Shown in pieces: positions 1 through 10,920 of a stretch of DNA of 46,244 nt. The position numbers and the translations under genes are program-made. Positions within the stretch are counted from its first letter, which is position 1; each line of letters opens with the position of its first letter. Source of the stretch: Deltaproteobacteria bacterium (lineage in GTDB: Bacteria > Desulfobacterota > Desulfobacteria > Desulfobacterales > JAFDMD01); the NCBI GenBank assembly GCA_019306065.1, contig JAFDMF010000014.1, forward strand, positions 1 to 46,244, read 5' to 3'. Below the pieces are notes generated by a model. That model did no database searches and was not told the origin of the DNA. It was given only the letters and a program-made list of their open reading frames with translations.

Positions 1-726
1 TATATCCGGTCTGTTTAACAGTTTTATAGCCTCTATTGCTTTTTTGGTTTGATTTGTATTATCCGAGCCTCCGAAAAATATAAGTATTCGTTTTATTTCG
101 CCTGTTCGTTTGCGCAGGTTTTTTCTTGCTTCTGCAAATTCTTTTCTAAGTAAGGCAAATTTGGGACCGAGCAATTGTATGCAATGTTTCGGAACAAGTT
201 TTTCGTATCTGTTTTTTTTTATATAAAAGTTTTGATCCAGCAACAGATCGCAGTTATGTTTTCTATTTGCAAGATCATCTATTACCATAATTTTTTTTGC
301 ATAAGGTCTTAATCTTTGCTGCCATTGATAATCTATAGCATAATGATCTATTATAAGCCAATCCGTTACTTTGTTTTTCTTGCTTAAAACGGATATTACG
401 GCTTCTGCGTCGGATGCAGGCTCCACGCCGAGCCATTCGTTATATTCGGAAGCTGAAGGACGGAGACCGCAGACAGGAGACTGCAGACAGGAGACTGCAG
501 ACAGGAGACCGGAAGTATTAGATAAAACATTAACCTTAAAATTTTTTTCTTGTATAAAATTTATTAGGTTTCCTTTATGCTCTCTGCATATAAATTCAAC
601 GCTGGCTCCGCTGTTTTTTAATTCTTCGGCAAGGGTTAAACAGCGCATTATGTGTCCCGATCCGATTTGTATGGATGCATCGGCTCTTATTATTATTTCT
701 AACTCTTTGGATTTGTTTATATTCAT
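1..726 (-). CDS. pseG: PseG-like UDP-sugar hydrolase, 3' end beyond window
   Basis: This encodes the N-terminal 242 residues of a protein resembling PseG, which removes UDP from a 2,4-diacetamido-trideoxy hexose during pseudaminic-acid-type synthesis. Visible features are a start reading IIIRADASIQIGSGHIMRCL (glycosyltransferase-like nucleotide fold), then WLIIDHYAIDYQWQ, MVIDDLANRKHNCDLLLDQN, and a later IFFGGSDN turn. All are typical of the family. ATG at 726 gives the expected start; no good ribosome site precedes it, and the frame is open back to 780. Between about residues 72 and 92 an extra stretch is encoded by a 14-bp minisatellite. The aminotransferase, aldo/keto reductase and SpsF-like genes on the same strand fit a nonulosonic-acid locus. 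The C-terminus lies outside the window. Confidence 0.8.
   Translation of the reverse strand, partial: MNINKSKELEIIIRADASIQIGSGHIMRCLTLAEELKNSGASVEFICREHKGNLINFIQEKNFKVNVLSNTSGLLSAVSCLQSPVCGLRPSASEYNEWLGVEPASDAEAVISVLSKKNKVTDWLIIDHYAIDYQWQQRLRPYAKKIMVIDDLANRKHNCDLLLDQNFYIKKNRYEKLVPKHCIQLLGPKFALLRKEFAEARKNLRKRTGEIKRILIFFGGSDNTNQTKKAIEAIKLLNRPDI
462..512. repeat. 14-bp minisatellite inside pseG
   Basis: AGACAGGAGACTGC occurs twice exactly (471-484, 485-498), followed by a variant ending CCGG (499-512) and preceded by a partial unit GGAGACCGC. The unit is not a multiple of three, but three units (42 bp) keep the pseG frame. The encoded residues lie between two conserved blocks of the protein, probably in a surface loop. 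Confidence 0.85.
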
Positions 727-739
727 ATTAAAATATTTT

Positions 740-829
740 TTATTTTTTTGAAAAAAGAAAGCTGTTCGGCTCGTTTTTAAAATGATCCTGCAAATATTTT
801 ATATCTTTTTCTCTGTTTATCAATTCCAT
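740..829 (-). CDS. Small ORF, 29 residues, unknown
   Basis: A 29-codon frame starts at ATG 829, eleven bases after a GGAG ribosome-binding sequence, and stops 14 bases before the pseG start. The product is hydrophilic (starts MELINREKDIKYLQ, ends LFSKK) with no membrane segment. I do not recognise it. It could be a small leader in the sugar operon or the leftover end of a longer gene. Confidence 0.3.
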   Translation of the reverse strand: MELINREKDIKYLQDHFKNEPNSFLFSKK

Positions 830-878
830 ATATGTGCATTCTCCTTTTTTAAAGATTAATTGTTTTTTCAACCCGACT

Positions 879-928
879 AGTTTCTAACGTAGAAATCAAG
901 CAAAATAGATGCTTTTTCTACAGAAACT
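879..928. other. Hairpin at the 3' end of the aminotransferase gene
   Basis: AGTTTCTAACGTAGAAA (879-895) pairs with TTTCTACAGAAACT (915-928), leaving a three-base bulge, and the loop itself contains AGCA/TGCT complementarity. It begins at the stop codon of the minus-strand aminotransferase. No T-run follows on the minus strand, so a factor-independent terminator is not clearly supported; an mRNA 3'-end structure is possible. Confidence 0.4.
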
Positions 929-2252
929 AACTAACCAATCTCTTAAACCCTGTAGAAGACGGCTTGCCGAGAAGCATTTTATCTATGTTATTATTTGAAA
1001 GGGCTTCTGCTATCAACTTAAAAGATTCGTCTGCGGCTTTTAAATATTGGGTTACATTTTCTTCGGTATGAGCAAACATCGCATAAAAGGATGTGCAAGC
1101 CAAAAATCCTTTTTTCAACATTAATTGGATAAATAACGCTTTTATAACCTGCGCTTTTTTATCTATAAATGAAAAATGGCTTAAAGGAAGCATGCCTCCG
1201 ATTTCTATTTTAAAGCTGTTTTTTTTCGCAATTTTTTTCCAGCCTTTTTGGACAAGTCCGCCGATTTTTATAAGATGTTTTGAGGCATCTTCTCTTTTAT
1301 GTATTTTTATTGTTGCAAGAGCGGCGGAAGGTCCTGTTCGTTCGGTCCAGTTTGTGCTGCTTATAAAGGTTTTTTCAGCCGCATCCATTATGTCTGCTTT
1401 TCCTATAACCGCCGCTATGGGATAACCGTTTCCGAGAGCTTTTGAAAAAACCGCTATATCCGGCTCTATTTTAAGCTTTAGATGAGCGCCGCCTGTATTT
1501 ATTCTAAAGCCTGCGGATATTTCGTCTATTATTAATACGGCTTTTGTTTCGGAGGCTATTTCTCTTACTCCGTCTATAAATTCCGGCTTTGGCTTTTCGC
1601 CTCTTATTGGTTCCATAACTATTGCGCCGAGATTTTTTTTATGTTCGGACACAATTTTTTTCAGTTCGTCTAATCTGTTGTAATGAAAGGGAAACGCTGT
1701 ATTTTTTAATCCTTTAGGAACGCCTGCGGGGTTGACCCCAGCTATAAGATGACTGCCGAGCGCGTCTTCGGTTCCGATGTTTGCTGAGATGTACCAATCG
1801 TGCCAGCCGTGATAACCGCAAAATGCTATAATATCTTTGCCCGTATATGCCCGCGCAATGCGGATCGCTATAGCCATAGATTCTCCGCCTGTTCTGGCAA
1901 ACCGAACTTTTTGAGCCCATGGATGTAATTCGCAAAGCATATCTGCAAGTTCAACATCTTCGGGGCAGTTTAAAGAAGAAGATACTCCGTTTTTAATCGC
2001 TTTTATTACGGCATTATCAACTTCGTCAACCGCATATCCCAATATGTTTGCCCCGATTCCTCCGATGCTCATATCAATATATTTATTGCCGTCTATATCC
2101 CAAACATAAACCCCTTTTGCTTTGTCGTAATAGCAAGGCCAGACTCCGTAACTGAACATATCCGGACGTTTTGATAATAGCTGAGTAATGCCTGGGATTC
2201 TATCTTTCGCGCGGCGTTGCAGGCTTAAGCCTTTTGGTATTAAATTTTTCAT
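927..2252 (-). CDS. Class III aminotransferase, GSA-aminomutase-like, in sugar locus
   Basis: A 441-residue PLP enzyme of aminotransferase class III, resembling glutamate-1-semialdehyde aminomutase. Visible motifs are WDIDGNKYIDM near the N-terminus, RFARTGGESMAIAIRIARAY (PLP phosphate region), AFCGYHGWHDW, LIIDEISAGFR (Asp for the pyridine nitrogen) and AVFSKALGNGYP with the probable Schiff-base lysine at about residue 271. Family length is normal. Although HemL-like, its neighbours are sugar-nucleotide genes, so it more likely transaminates or modifies a surface-sugar intermediate than serving heme synthesis; hemA lies far away. Its ATG overlaps the vapC stop as ATGA, so it is translationally coupled to a toxin gene, an odd arrangement. 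Confidence 0.8.
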   Translation of the reverse strand: MKNLIPKGLSLQRRAKDRIPGITQLLSKRPDMFSYGVWPCYYDKAKGVYVWDIDGNKYIDMSIGGIGANILGYAVDEVDNAVIKAIKNGVSSSLNCPEDVELADMLCELHPWAQKVRFARTGGESMAIAIRIARAYTGKDIIAFCGYHGWHDWYISANIGTEDALGSHLIAGVNPAGVPKGLKNTAFPFHYNRLDELKKIVSEHKKNLGAIVMEPIRGEKPKPEFIDGVREIASETKAVLIIDEISAGFRINTGGAHLKLKIEPDIAVFSKALGNGYPIAAVIGKADIMDAAEKTFISSTNWTERTGPSAALATIKIHKREDASKHLIKIGGLVQKGWKKIAKKNSFKIEIGGMLPLSHFSFIDKKAQVIKALFIQLMLKKGFLACTSFYAMFAHTEENVTQYLKAADESFKLIAEALSNNNIDKMLLGKPSSTGFKRLVS

Positions 2253-2629
2253 AATGTCCGCGCCGTTAATTCTTCTACTTTATTAAAATGTTTATCATTA
2301 GTTATAATAACCGAATCAGAATAGATTGCCGAAGCCGCTACTATAGCATCAGGCAGTTTTATAGAATATGTTTTTCTTATTCTTATAATATCATTGATCA
2401 ATTTAATATTAGAACTTAAAATTTCAACTACTTCGATATGTTGGGTAAACACATCAAAAAGTTTCAAATCATTTTCAGATATTTTGGAAAAAGATAAAAA
2501 TTCCAGTTGCGATATTATAGAAATCCCTATCCATTCCGAAGAATTGAGTAGAGTTAATAAATTCGAATCGCTATTTTTTAGCAAATAGATGATTGCATTA
2601 GTATCAAAAAAATATCTATTCCCATTCAT
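2249..2629 (-). CDS. vapC: VapC-type PIN-domain ribonuclease toxin
   Basis: A 126-residue PIN-domain protein. The acidic metal-binding residues are visible: D9 in YFFDTNAIIYLL, E43 in QLEFL, D94 in KLPDAIVAA and D112 in ITNDKHF. Such toxins are Mg-dependent RNases, often cutting tRNA or rRNA. The preceding small gene overlaps it by 14 bp and should encode its antitoxin. The pair lies inside a surface-sugar operon, next to a decayed restriction-modification gene, suggesting an acquired module. Confidence 0.85.
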   Translation of the reverse strand: MNGNRYFFDTNAIIYLLKNSDSNLLTLLNSSEWIGISIISQLEFLSFSKISENDLKLFDVFTQHIEVVEILSSNIKLINDIIRIRKTYSIKLPDAIVAASAIYSDSVIITNDKHFNKVEELTARTL

Positions 2630-2831
2630 CTCTTATTCCCCTCTGTTCTTTCACGGCATCTCCGTCCCATTTTAATTTTCCGGCAACATGACTAAAATTA
2701 TACTTTTTATTTTTGATTTTTGAATAATAAGGCAAAATGATTATTTCAACCTGCATGCCCTGAAAACTTTTTGGAATATCCAAAAATATTTTATCTCCTG
2801 TAACCTTTTTTATCTGCCGTAATGCTTTCAT
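2616..2831 (-). CDS. Antitoxin partner of VapC
   Basis: A 71-residue protein with a strong ribosome-binding site (AAGGAGG, seven bases before ATG). The N-terminal half (KALRQIKKVTGDKIFLDIPKSF) looks like a short beta-rich DNA-binding swapped-hairpin or DUF2281-type domain. The charged C-terminal part (KWDGDAVKEQRGIRDEWE) would wrap around the toxin. The 14-bp overlap with the toxin and the antitoxin-first order are usual for VapBC. It probably autoregulates the pair; no operator was identified. Confidence 0.7.
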   Translation of the reverse strand: MKALRQIKKVTGDKIFLDIPKSFQGMQVEIIILPYYSKIKNKKYNFSHVAGKLKWDGDAVKEQRGIRDEWE

Positions 2832-2894
2832 TGCTCTGCCTCCTTAAAATCGAAAATATTCAAGTTTAGCCTCTCTCTTTATATCCGCTTAAAC

Positions 2895-3250
2895 CTAATT
2901 ATCGACTTTTCTAAGTTCTGCGATTTTATGCATGCATTCGTATGTATAACTTGAAATATTGACTGTATTTTTAAAATGCTCTTTTTCCTGATATGTTAAA
3001 ACTCTGCCTTTGTGGGATTTGAGCCATTTATTCAAAACCTGATACCTGCCTATATAAAACTCTCAAGAATGTATTGGAATATTACCGCGGAAGCAGACAT
3101 AAAAAATCAGGCGCTCCAAAACATTTTTTTCGTTTCGGCTCCTGTATTATTTTGATGTTTTGGCTAATTTTAATCTGATTTAACAGGTTTTCAAAACAGG
3201 TTCTGTATGTTTGTTCGGTTTCGTCTGTTTTGATTTTATCCGTTTTTCCA
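2895..3250 (-). pseudogene. Remnant of an N6-adenine DNA methyltransferase/restriction enzyme
   Basis: Two fragments in the correct 5'-3' order suggest an internally deleted gene. The first (3250 to a stop at 3082) reads like the N-terminal part of a large single-chain or type ISP-like enzyme, with TYRTCFENLLNQIK and IIQEPKRKKCFGAPDF. The second (3062 to a stop at 2895) reads like the C-terminus, with FYIGRYQVLNKWLKSHKGR and LTYQEKEHF. The methylase core is missing. The first fragment overlaps the end of the aldo/keto reductase gene and has no start. Recognition is from family memory, so a homology search is decisive. Confidence 0.5.
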
Positions 3251-4090
3251 ATGTATTGGCAATATTAATTTTTCGTTTTCCTCTTTTAATTGATTAAGCT
3301 GTTTATAATTGTCTGTTATTGATACAGGTTCGTTTACGGCGATAATAATCTGTTTAAGATGGTTTAAAGAATCTATGCCAACAACCGCTTTGTCTATGTA
3401 TTTGTTTGAGGTTACGAAATTTAAAGCTAAAGAGAGTACGGACGTTTTGTTATCTTGAGCTATTTGGCGTAGTCTTTTTAATTTCGGTATTAATTTGTTG
3501 AAAAGCTTCGGGGCGCTTTCCGGATTAATAAATATAAGCCCTTGTAAAAATAAAGAACGGATATGTATTTCTACTTTTTTTTCTTTTAATAAAGGAAAAT
3601 ACGGCTCGAATCTTCTGTCGAATATTGAGTAGGGTATTTGTATGAGATTAAATTCTATATTTTTTTTTATCAGAAAATTTAATTCTTCGGGATAATATAA
3701 CGAAAAGCCTGTTTTTAATATTTTTTTTTTTTTATAGGCCAGAAGCATCTCGTAACTATCTGGATTTTTTTTATAAAGCGAAAAGTTGTGTATTAAAAAA
3801 CCGTATATTTTTTTTACTCCTAATTTTAAAAAAGTATTTTGCAGCTGTTTTTCCGGATTATCTTTTTCGATTAGCTTGGTTATGATTTTAAAACGGTTTT
3901 TTGAGTTTTTAAAATATGTTCCTATAACGGTTTCGCTGTTTCCGTAAGCGTTTGCAGTATCTAATGTATTTATGTCGTTTTCATAAGCATAGTCGAATAT
4001 TTTATCAGCTTGTTTTTCCGAAATTTTCCCGCATTTATTATTTATACCGTAATTTAATCCGAATTGCACTGTCCCTAGTATTATTTTCAA
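3236..4090 (-). CDS. Aldo/keto reductase of sugar locus
   Basis: A 284-residue aldo/keto reductase. The start IILGTVQFGLNYGI is typical of the subfamily found in polysaccharide loci. The catalytic tetrad appears as D and Y in LDTANAYGNSE, K in KIITKL and H in FLIHNF. An NADPH-binding end is suggested by AVVGIDSLNHL. The start is TTG at 4090, with AGGA nine bases upstream; the frame is open further back but has no better start. It follows the SpsF-like gene by 120 bp on the same strand and probably reduces a keto-sugar intermediate. The substrate cannot be deduced. Confidence 0.75.
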   Translation of the reverse strand: MKIILGTVQFGLNYGINNKCGKISEKQADKIFDYAYENDINTLDTANAYGNSETVIGTYFKNSKNRFKIITKLIEKDNPEKQLQNTFLKLGVKKIYGFLIHNFSLYKKNPDSYEMLLAYKKKKILKTGFSLYYPEELNFLIKKNIEFNLIQIPYSIFDRRFEPYFPLLKEKKVEIHIRSLFLQGLIFINPESAPKLFNKLIPKLKRLRQIAQDNKTSVLSLALNFVTSNKYIDKAVVGIDSLNHLKQIIIAVNEPVSITDNYKQLNQLKEENEKLILPIHWKNG

Positions 4091-4210
4091 TTGATTAGTT
4101 CCTGTATAAAAAAGCCTTTCTTGCTTAATCTCAGCGTTAGATAAAAATTTCAGGCGTCTCTCTTATAAATAACTATTCCTTCGTTGCGTCTTAAAATCTA
4201 GTCTGCGGTT

Positions 4211-4963
4211 TTAATTTTCTTTGAAAGATTTAATGTATCCTTCGTTTCTTATAATACCCGAATTAATTTTTTCAATATCAGAGTTTGCTTTTAAAAATTT
4301 TAAAACATCTTCGATTAAAAAATCCGATTTTTTGGTATAAACCTTTTTAAATATTATTTTTAAAAGTTCGTAATCTTTCGGTTCGTCTAATGTCCATCTT
4401 TTATCTTTTAGATTTTCTTTATATTCTATACCGGCTTTTTTAAACAGATTCGGATTATAACGTATATAAGGAGTTACATGCTCTTTTTCGGAAGCTTTTT
4501 TTGCTTCTTTCCAAGCCTGCGTCAAAGCTTGAAAGGTAAATATTTCAACGTCAAGCCCATCCGGGTATGTTGCAGTTAACTGATTTGAGGTATAATCGGC
4601 ATCTTCTTGAAGATGCTTTGTTATTGTTTTATCTATTATAACAGGATCTATCATCGGGCAGTCTGCGGTTACTCTTACTATATTATCCGGCAAAAAAAGG
4701 CGGGCAGCCTGATAATACCTATCTAACACATTGGTTTCTGCGCCTGTAAATACAAGTATCCCTTTTTCTGCGCATAATTTTACTATAGGCAGATCCTGCT
4801 TTTTTATACTTGTGGCTACTAACGTTTCTTGTATAAGTCTGCTTTTTCGGGTTCTTTCTATTACATGTTCCAAGACGGTTTTATCTTCTAACGGAAGCAA
4901 TACTTTGCCCGGCAGTCTGGTAGAACCTGTTCTTGCCTGTATTATCGCCAATATTTTTATCAT
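4211..4963 (-). CDS. SpsF-like CMP/nucleotidyl sugar transferase
   Basis: A 250-residue cytidylyltransferase-family protein of the SpsF type. The signature IIQARTGSTRLPGKVLLPL at the N-terminus binds the nucleotide, and VRVTADCPMIDPVIID supplies the metal-binding acidic residues. Members activate or transfer acidic or unusual sugars in surface-polysaccharide and flagellin glycosylation loci. ATG at 4963 has an AGGA ribosome site. The gene is first in a minus-strand series leading to the aldo/keto reductase, aminotransferase and pseG. Confidence 0.75.
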   Translation of the reverse strand: MIKILAIIQARTGSTRLPGKVLLPLEDKTVLEHVIERTRKSRLIQETLVATSIKKQDLPIVKLCAEKGILVFTGAETNVLDRYYQAARLFLPDNIVRVTADCPMIDPVIIDKTITKHLQEDADYTSNQLTATYPDGLDVEIFTFQALTQAWKEAKKASEKEHVTPYIRYNPNLFKKAGIEYKENLKDKRWTLDEPKDYELLKIIFKKVYTKKSDFLIEDVLKFLKANSDIEKINSGIIRNEGYIKSFKEN

Positions 4964-4983
4964 TGTTCCTATATTTACAATTT

Positions 4984-5073
4984 AATAAATGGATTTCTCG
5001 CTGCGCTCGTCGAAATGACATGGCAAAAAAATTCCTTCATGTCTTGTCGAGCGAAGCGAGAAATCCATTTATT
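4984..5073. repeat. Module A palindromic repeat, full copy
   Basis: Arms AATAAATGGATTTCTCGCTG and its partner ending CGAGAAATCCATTTATT are inverted around a central segment containing CGTCGAAATGACATGG...CATGTCTTGTCG. This is the most complete copy of the module seen at 8.2, 9.1, 13.8, 17.8, 19.2, 27.2 and 36.2 kb. It lies between spsF and pyrG. Confidence 0.85.
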
Positions 5074-5097
5074 ATTTTTATAATCATCCTTTTTTGT

Positions 5098-5116
5098 GTC
5101 TAAAATATTTTTAGAC
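5098..5116. repeat. Module D with a small inverted repeat
   Basis: GTCTAAAA/TTTTAGAC is a perfect 8-bp inverted repeat with a 3-nt loop, following the module D tag TTTTTTGTGTCT. It could weakly terminate transcription after pyrG on the minus strand, but no T-run follows. Confidence 0.4.
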
Positions 5117-5135
5117 GCGGGAATTTCCTCTTATT

Positions 5136-6797
<1,662 letters not shown>

Positions 6798-6807
6798 TTA
6801 TAAAAAA

Positions 6808-8457
<1,650 letters not shown>

Positions 8458-8838
8458 TTATTGTTTCCAACCGTCGTCTTCTGCCGCAGGTATTGAAACA
8501 ACATACTTACTTCCTTTGGGGCATTTTCCGCTGCCGTCCGTAACGATTATTTTTATATTGTCAACATCTCCTTGGACTTCCAGCGTATTATCTCCGCTTA
8601 ATATAAGGTTGAAATCCTCTTTTGTAACAAGTTCAGTATGGGAAGGATCCGAATACCAGCTTACGGCCGCGGTTCCTGCATTCATAGCGTCAGTTTCGCA
8701 TTTTGTACAATATGCCTTGTCTCTGTATGATATGTAATTCGGTATAGCTATTGCCGCCAATATTCCGATTATCGCCATTACTATCATAAGTTCGATAAGG
8801 GTAAAGCCGTAATTATTAAATCTGCCGTTTTGTTTCAC
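8458..8838 (-). CDS. pilA: Type IV pilin, major-pilin-like
   Basis: A 126-residue prepilin. The short leader ends at Gly11, followed by FTLIELMIVMAIIGILAAIA: F at mature position 1, Glu at position 5 and the hydrophobic pilin helix. The start is GTG at 8838 with AAAGGAG nine bases upstream. C-terminal to the helix are cysteines in CTKC and GKCPKG that could form the D-region disulfide. It stands alone here without assembly genes, so the pilus machinery must be elsewhere. It could be a major pilin or a GspG-like pseudopilin; the short length and sequence favour a pilin. Confidence 0.85.
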   Translation of the reverse strand: MKQNGRFNNYGFTLIELMIVMAIIGILAAIAIPNYISYRDKAYCTKCETDAMNAGTAAVSWYSDPSHTELVTKEDFNLILSGDNTLEVQGDVDNIKIIVTDGSGKCPKGSKYVVSIPAAEDDGWKQ

Positions 8839-9184
8839 TATTCTTAACTCCTTTCTTTTTTAAATTTTTATTAATTCTTTTTTATCCGCATTATAATAAC
8901 GGATTAATAACCGTCTGAAAGTTTATAAGACTAATTCAAAAAAGTAGTTTAAGAAATTTTCGCGCATATCTTATTTAAAATTAAAAAAATAATCTTTTTC
9001 TACTGCAATTTTTTTGCAAAGCGCCTCTAATTCATCAACAAATTTTTCAGCTTCTTCAACGCAAATTGCCAGTTAAATTTTTAATATATTATCCTCTTTT
9101 TAGGTTTTATTTTTCATAATGATTTCCTTTTTATTATGAGATTTCTCCTTGCTGCGCTCGTCGAAATGACATAGCAAAAAAAAA
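8839..9184. other. Gap with gene remnant and half repeat
   Basis: On the minus strand a 33-codon open frame (9072 to a stop at 8971; contains AEKFVDELEAL) has no start codon and looks like a decayed small gene. A half A module (9130-9180, TGAGATTTCTCCTTGCTGCG) abuts the AsmA-like gene. The pilin promoter should lie in 8853-8970 but was not assigned; no clear sigma-54 GG-N10-GC pair was seen. Confidence 0.4.
9130..9180. repeat. Module A, half copy
   Basis: TTATTATGAGATTTCTCC followed by GCTGCGCTCGTCGAAATGAC matches the left arm of module A; the right arm is absent. It starts a few bases after the stop of the AsmA-like gene. Confidence 0.7.
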
Positions 9185-10165
9185 CTAAAATATTTTTTTC
9201 AAAAGCTTATTTATATTTTCATTTCCTGTATCAAATTTTTCTATCTGTTTTTTTATCTCTTTTTTAATATATTCAGAAATATCCACTTTTACTTGTGGTT
9301 CTTCGGTTTTGCCTTTAACTGTAACGCTTAACGATTTATCTTTTATATTAATATTAAGCAAAGCGTCTATAGTATTATTTTGAATGTCTAATATCGCGTC
9401 TTTTGCGGTTATTTTAACCTCCGGGCTTGTCATATCCATATCTGCGGTTATTATTTTTTTATTGATGTTTCCTTTTATTAAAACGTTTTCATATACTTGT
9501 TTGGTAATATCGAATTCGGTAAATTTTAAAATTAGCTCGCTTAATCTGTTATGAACAAAACTTCCGTTTTCAAAATTTGCCGTAAAATCTCCCTTTTCGG
9601 TTTTTAAATCATAATTAATATCCGCATTAAATGAGGAATCAAAGATATAATAATCGGGTCTGTTGATTATATGCAAAACTTTGTTTAAATCTGCATTATA
9701 TATTCCTATATCTAAAAAGGCGGGAACAGCCTCGTTTAATCCGGCTTTATAATCAATATCTATTCCTGCAAGTTTTCCTTTGCCGTCTATTATGAGTCTG
9801 TTTTTATTTCCGGAAAAACTGCCTGTTCCAAAATAATCTCCTTGTATGTCTATTGTAAGGTTAAAAAAATTCTTGAAATCCGCAAGGTTTTCAATATCAA
9901 GCTTATATACCCCCGCGCCAGATGCTTTAAACAGGTTATATTTGCCGTCTATTATAAATGACGCGGAGGCAAGTTTTCCGGCAAATTTAAATGTAGCAGG
10001 CTTAAGGGTAAAGGAGGTTAAAGATGTTTCTATGCCCGAATTCTTTCTTATGCTTTCTTCAATATACGGTTTTAAAATTTTATTGCCGGGTTTGGTAAAA
10101 AAAAGAATATAAATCAAAGCAAATAAAATTACTAAACTTATTAGAATTATTTTAAAAAATTTCAT
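9185..10165 (-). CDS. AsmA-like membrane-anchored protein
   Basis: A 326-residue protein with one N-terminal membrane segment (about residues 5-25, IILISLVILFALIYILFFTK). The rest is beta-rich with alternating polar and apolar residues, typical of AsmA/TamB-type periplasmic proteins that form hydrophobic grooves for lipid transport. The C-terminal part (VTVKGKTEEPQVKVDISEYI) resembles the end of AsmA family members, followed by a charged helix. ATG at 10165 has the strong site AAGGAGG. It is shorter than AsmA of E. coli, so this is a family-level call only; no specific substrate can be given. Confidence 0.55.
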   Translation of the reverse strand: MKFFKIILISLVILFALIYILFFTKPGNKILKPYIEESIRKNSGIETSLTSFTLKPATFKFAGKLASASFIIDGKYNLFKASGAGVYKLDIENLADFKNFFNLTIDIQGDYFGTGSFSGNKNRLIIDGKGKLAGIDIDYKAGLNEAVPAFLDIGIYNADLNKVLHIINRPDYYIFDSSFNADINYDLKTEKGDFTANFENGSFVHNRLSELILKFTEFDITKQVYENVLIKGNINKKIITADMDMTSPEVKITAKDAILDIQNNTIDALLNINIKDKSLSVTVKGKTEEPQVKVDISEYIKKEIKKQIEKFDTGNENINKLLKKIF

Positions 10166-10268
10166 AATAGAACCTCCTTGTTTTTATAACCGCAATTATT
10201 AGGCGGTCTTCCATTTATTTGATTTCCGTAAAAACAGGTTTCATTTTACTTGAGTTTAAGGAAACCGT

Positions 10269-10862
10269 TTATGCAAGAGGTATATATTGCTCCGATTTTG
10301 TTTCCTGATACGCATCGGATAACATTCCGTAATCTTCATATAATTTAAAAATTTTTGTCATCCATTTTTTTTGCTGTTTTTCGGTTCCGTGCTCTGCCAT
10401 GTCCATTAAACAGAAGCTTTTCCAATAATAATTTATAGCCGCATAATCTCCGTCTTCGCAATAAAAGACTTCTTTTAATATATTCAGATCGTGAGGTATG
10501 TCGAAAATATCTTTTGAATCTTCATAACCGAACAGATAATAAAAATTATCGAAACCGCTCCATGTAATTGCAGATAAACATAAAGAACAAGGCTCATGAG
10601 TAGATAGAAAATAGCAGTCTTGCGGAGCAGGACGATTTTTCTCTGATATTGCCCAGTAGTTGTTTATACAGGATATTTCTCCGTGTAAAAGAGGGTTTTT
10701 TATTTCGTTATTGATTCCTATGGCAACAATTTCTAATGTTTTTTTTTCCAAAATAGCGGCTCCGAATATTTTGTTGCCTTGTTCAACGCCTTTGCGGGTA
10801 AGAGGAAGTATATCTTCGCTTAATACGTTAAGAAATCTGTCAATAATATTTTCTATTTTCAT
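10269..10862 (-). CDS. Zinc-dependent nucleoside deaminase family protein
   Basis: A 197-residue protein of the cytidine/deoxycytidylate deaminase superfamily. The zinc ligands and proton shuttle are visible: H60-G-E62 in LLHGEISCI and C92/C95 in HEPCSLCLSAI. Lysine- and tyrosine-rich C-terminal helices extend the fold by about 60 residues. It could act on a free base or nucleoside; the sequence does not resemble the tRNA deaminase TadA closely, so the substrate is left open. It follows hemA by 58 bp on the same strand. Confidence 0.75.
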   Translation of the reverse strand: MKIENIIDRFLNVLSEDILPLTRKGVEQGNKIFGAAILEKKTLEIVAIGINNEIKNPLLHGEISCINNYWAISEKNRPAPQDCYFLSTHEPCSLCLSAITWSGFDNFYYLFGYEDSKDIFDIPHDLNILKEVFYCEDGDYAAINYYWKSFCLMDMAEHGTEKQQKKWMTKIFKLYEDYGMLSDAYQETKSEQYIPLA

Positions 10863-10920
10863 TATGCTTTTTTTGCTCCTTTATTGTTAAAATTTATATT
10901 GCCCGTCTTTTACATTGATA

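Noticed and set aside
371-751. Plus-strand 126-codon frame over the minisatellite
   Set aside because: It is antisense to pseG, whose family motifs are clear on the minus strand. The product is low complexity.
4091-4210. Extra coding sequence between spsF and the aldo/keto reductase gene
   Set aside because: A frame open into the reductase exists but has no start and no family resemblance.
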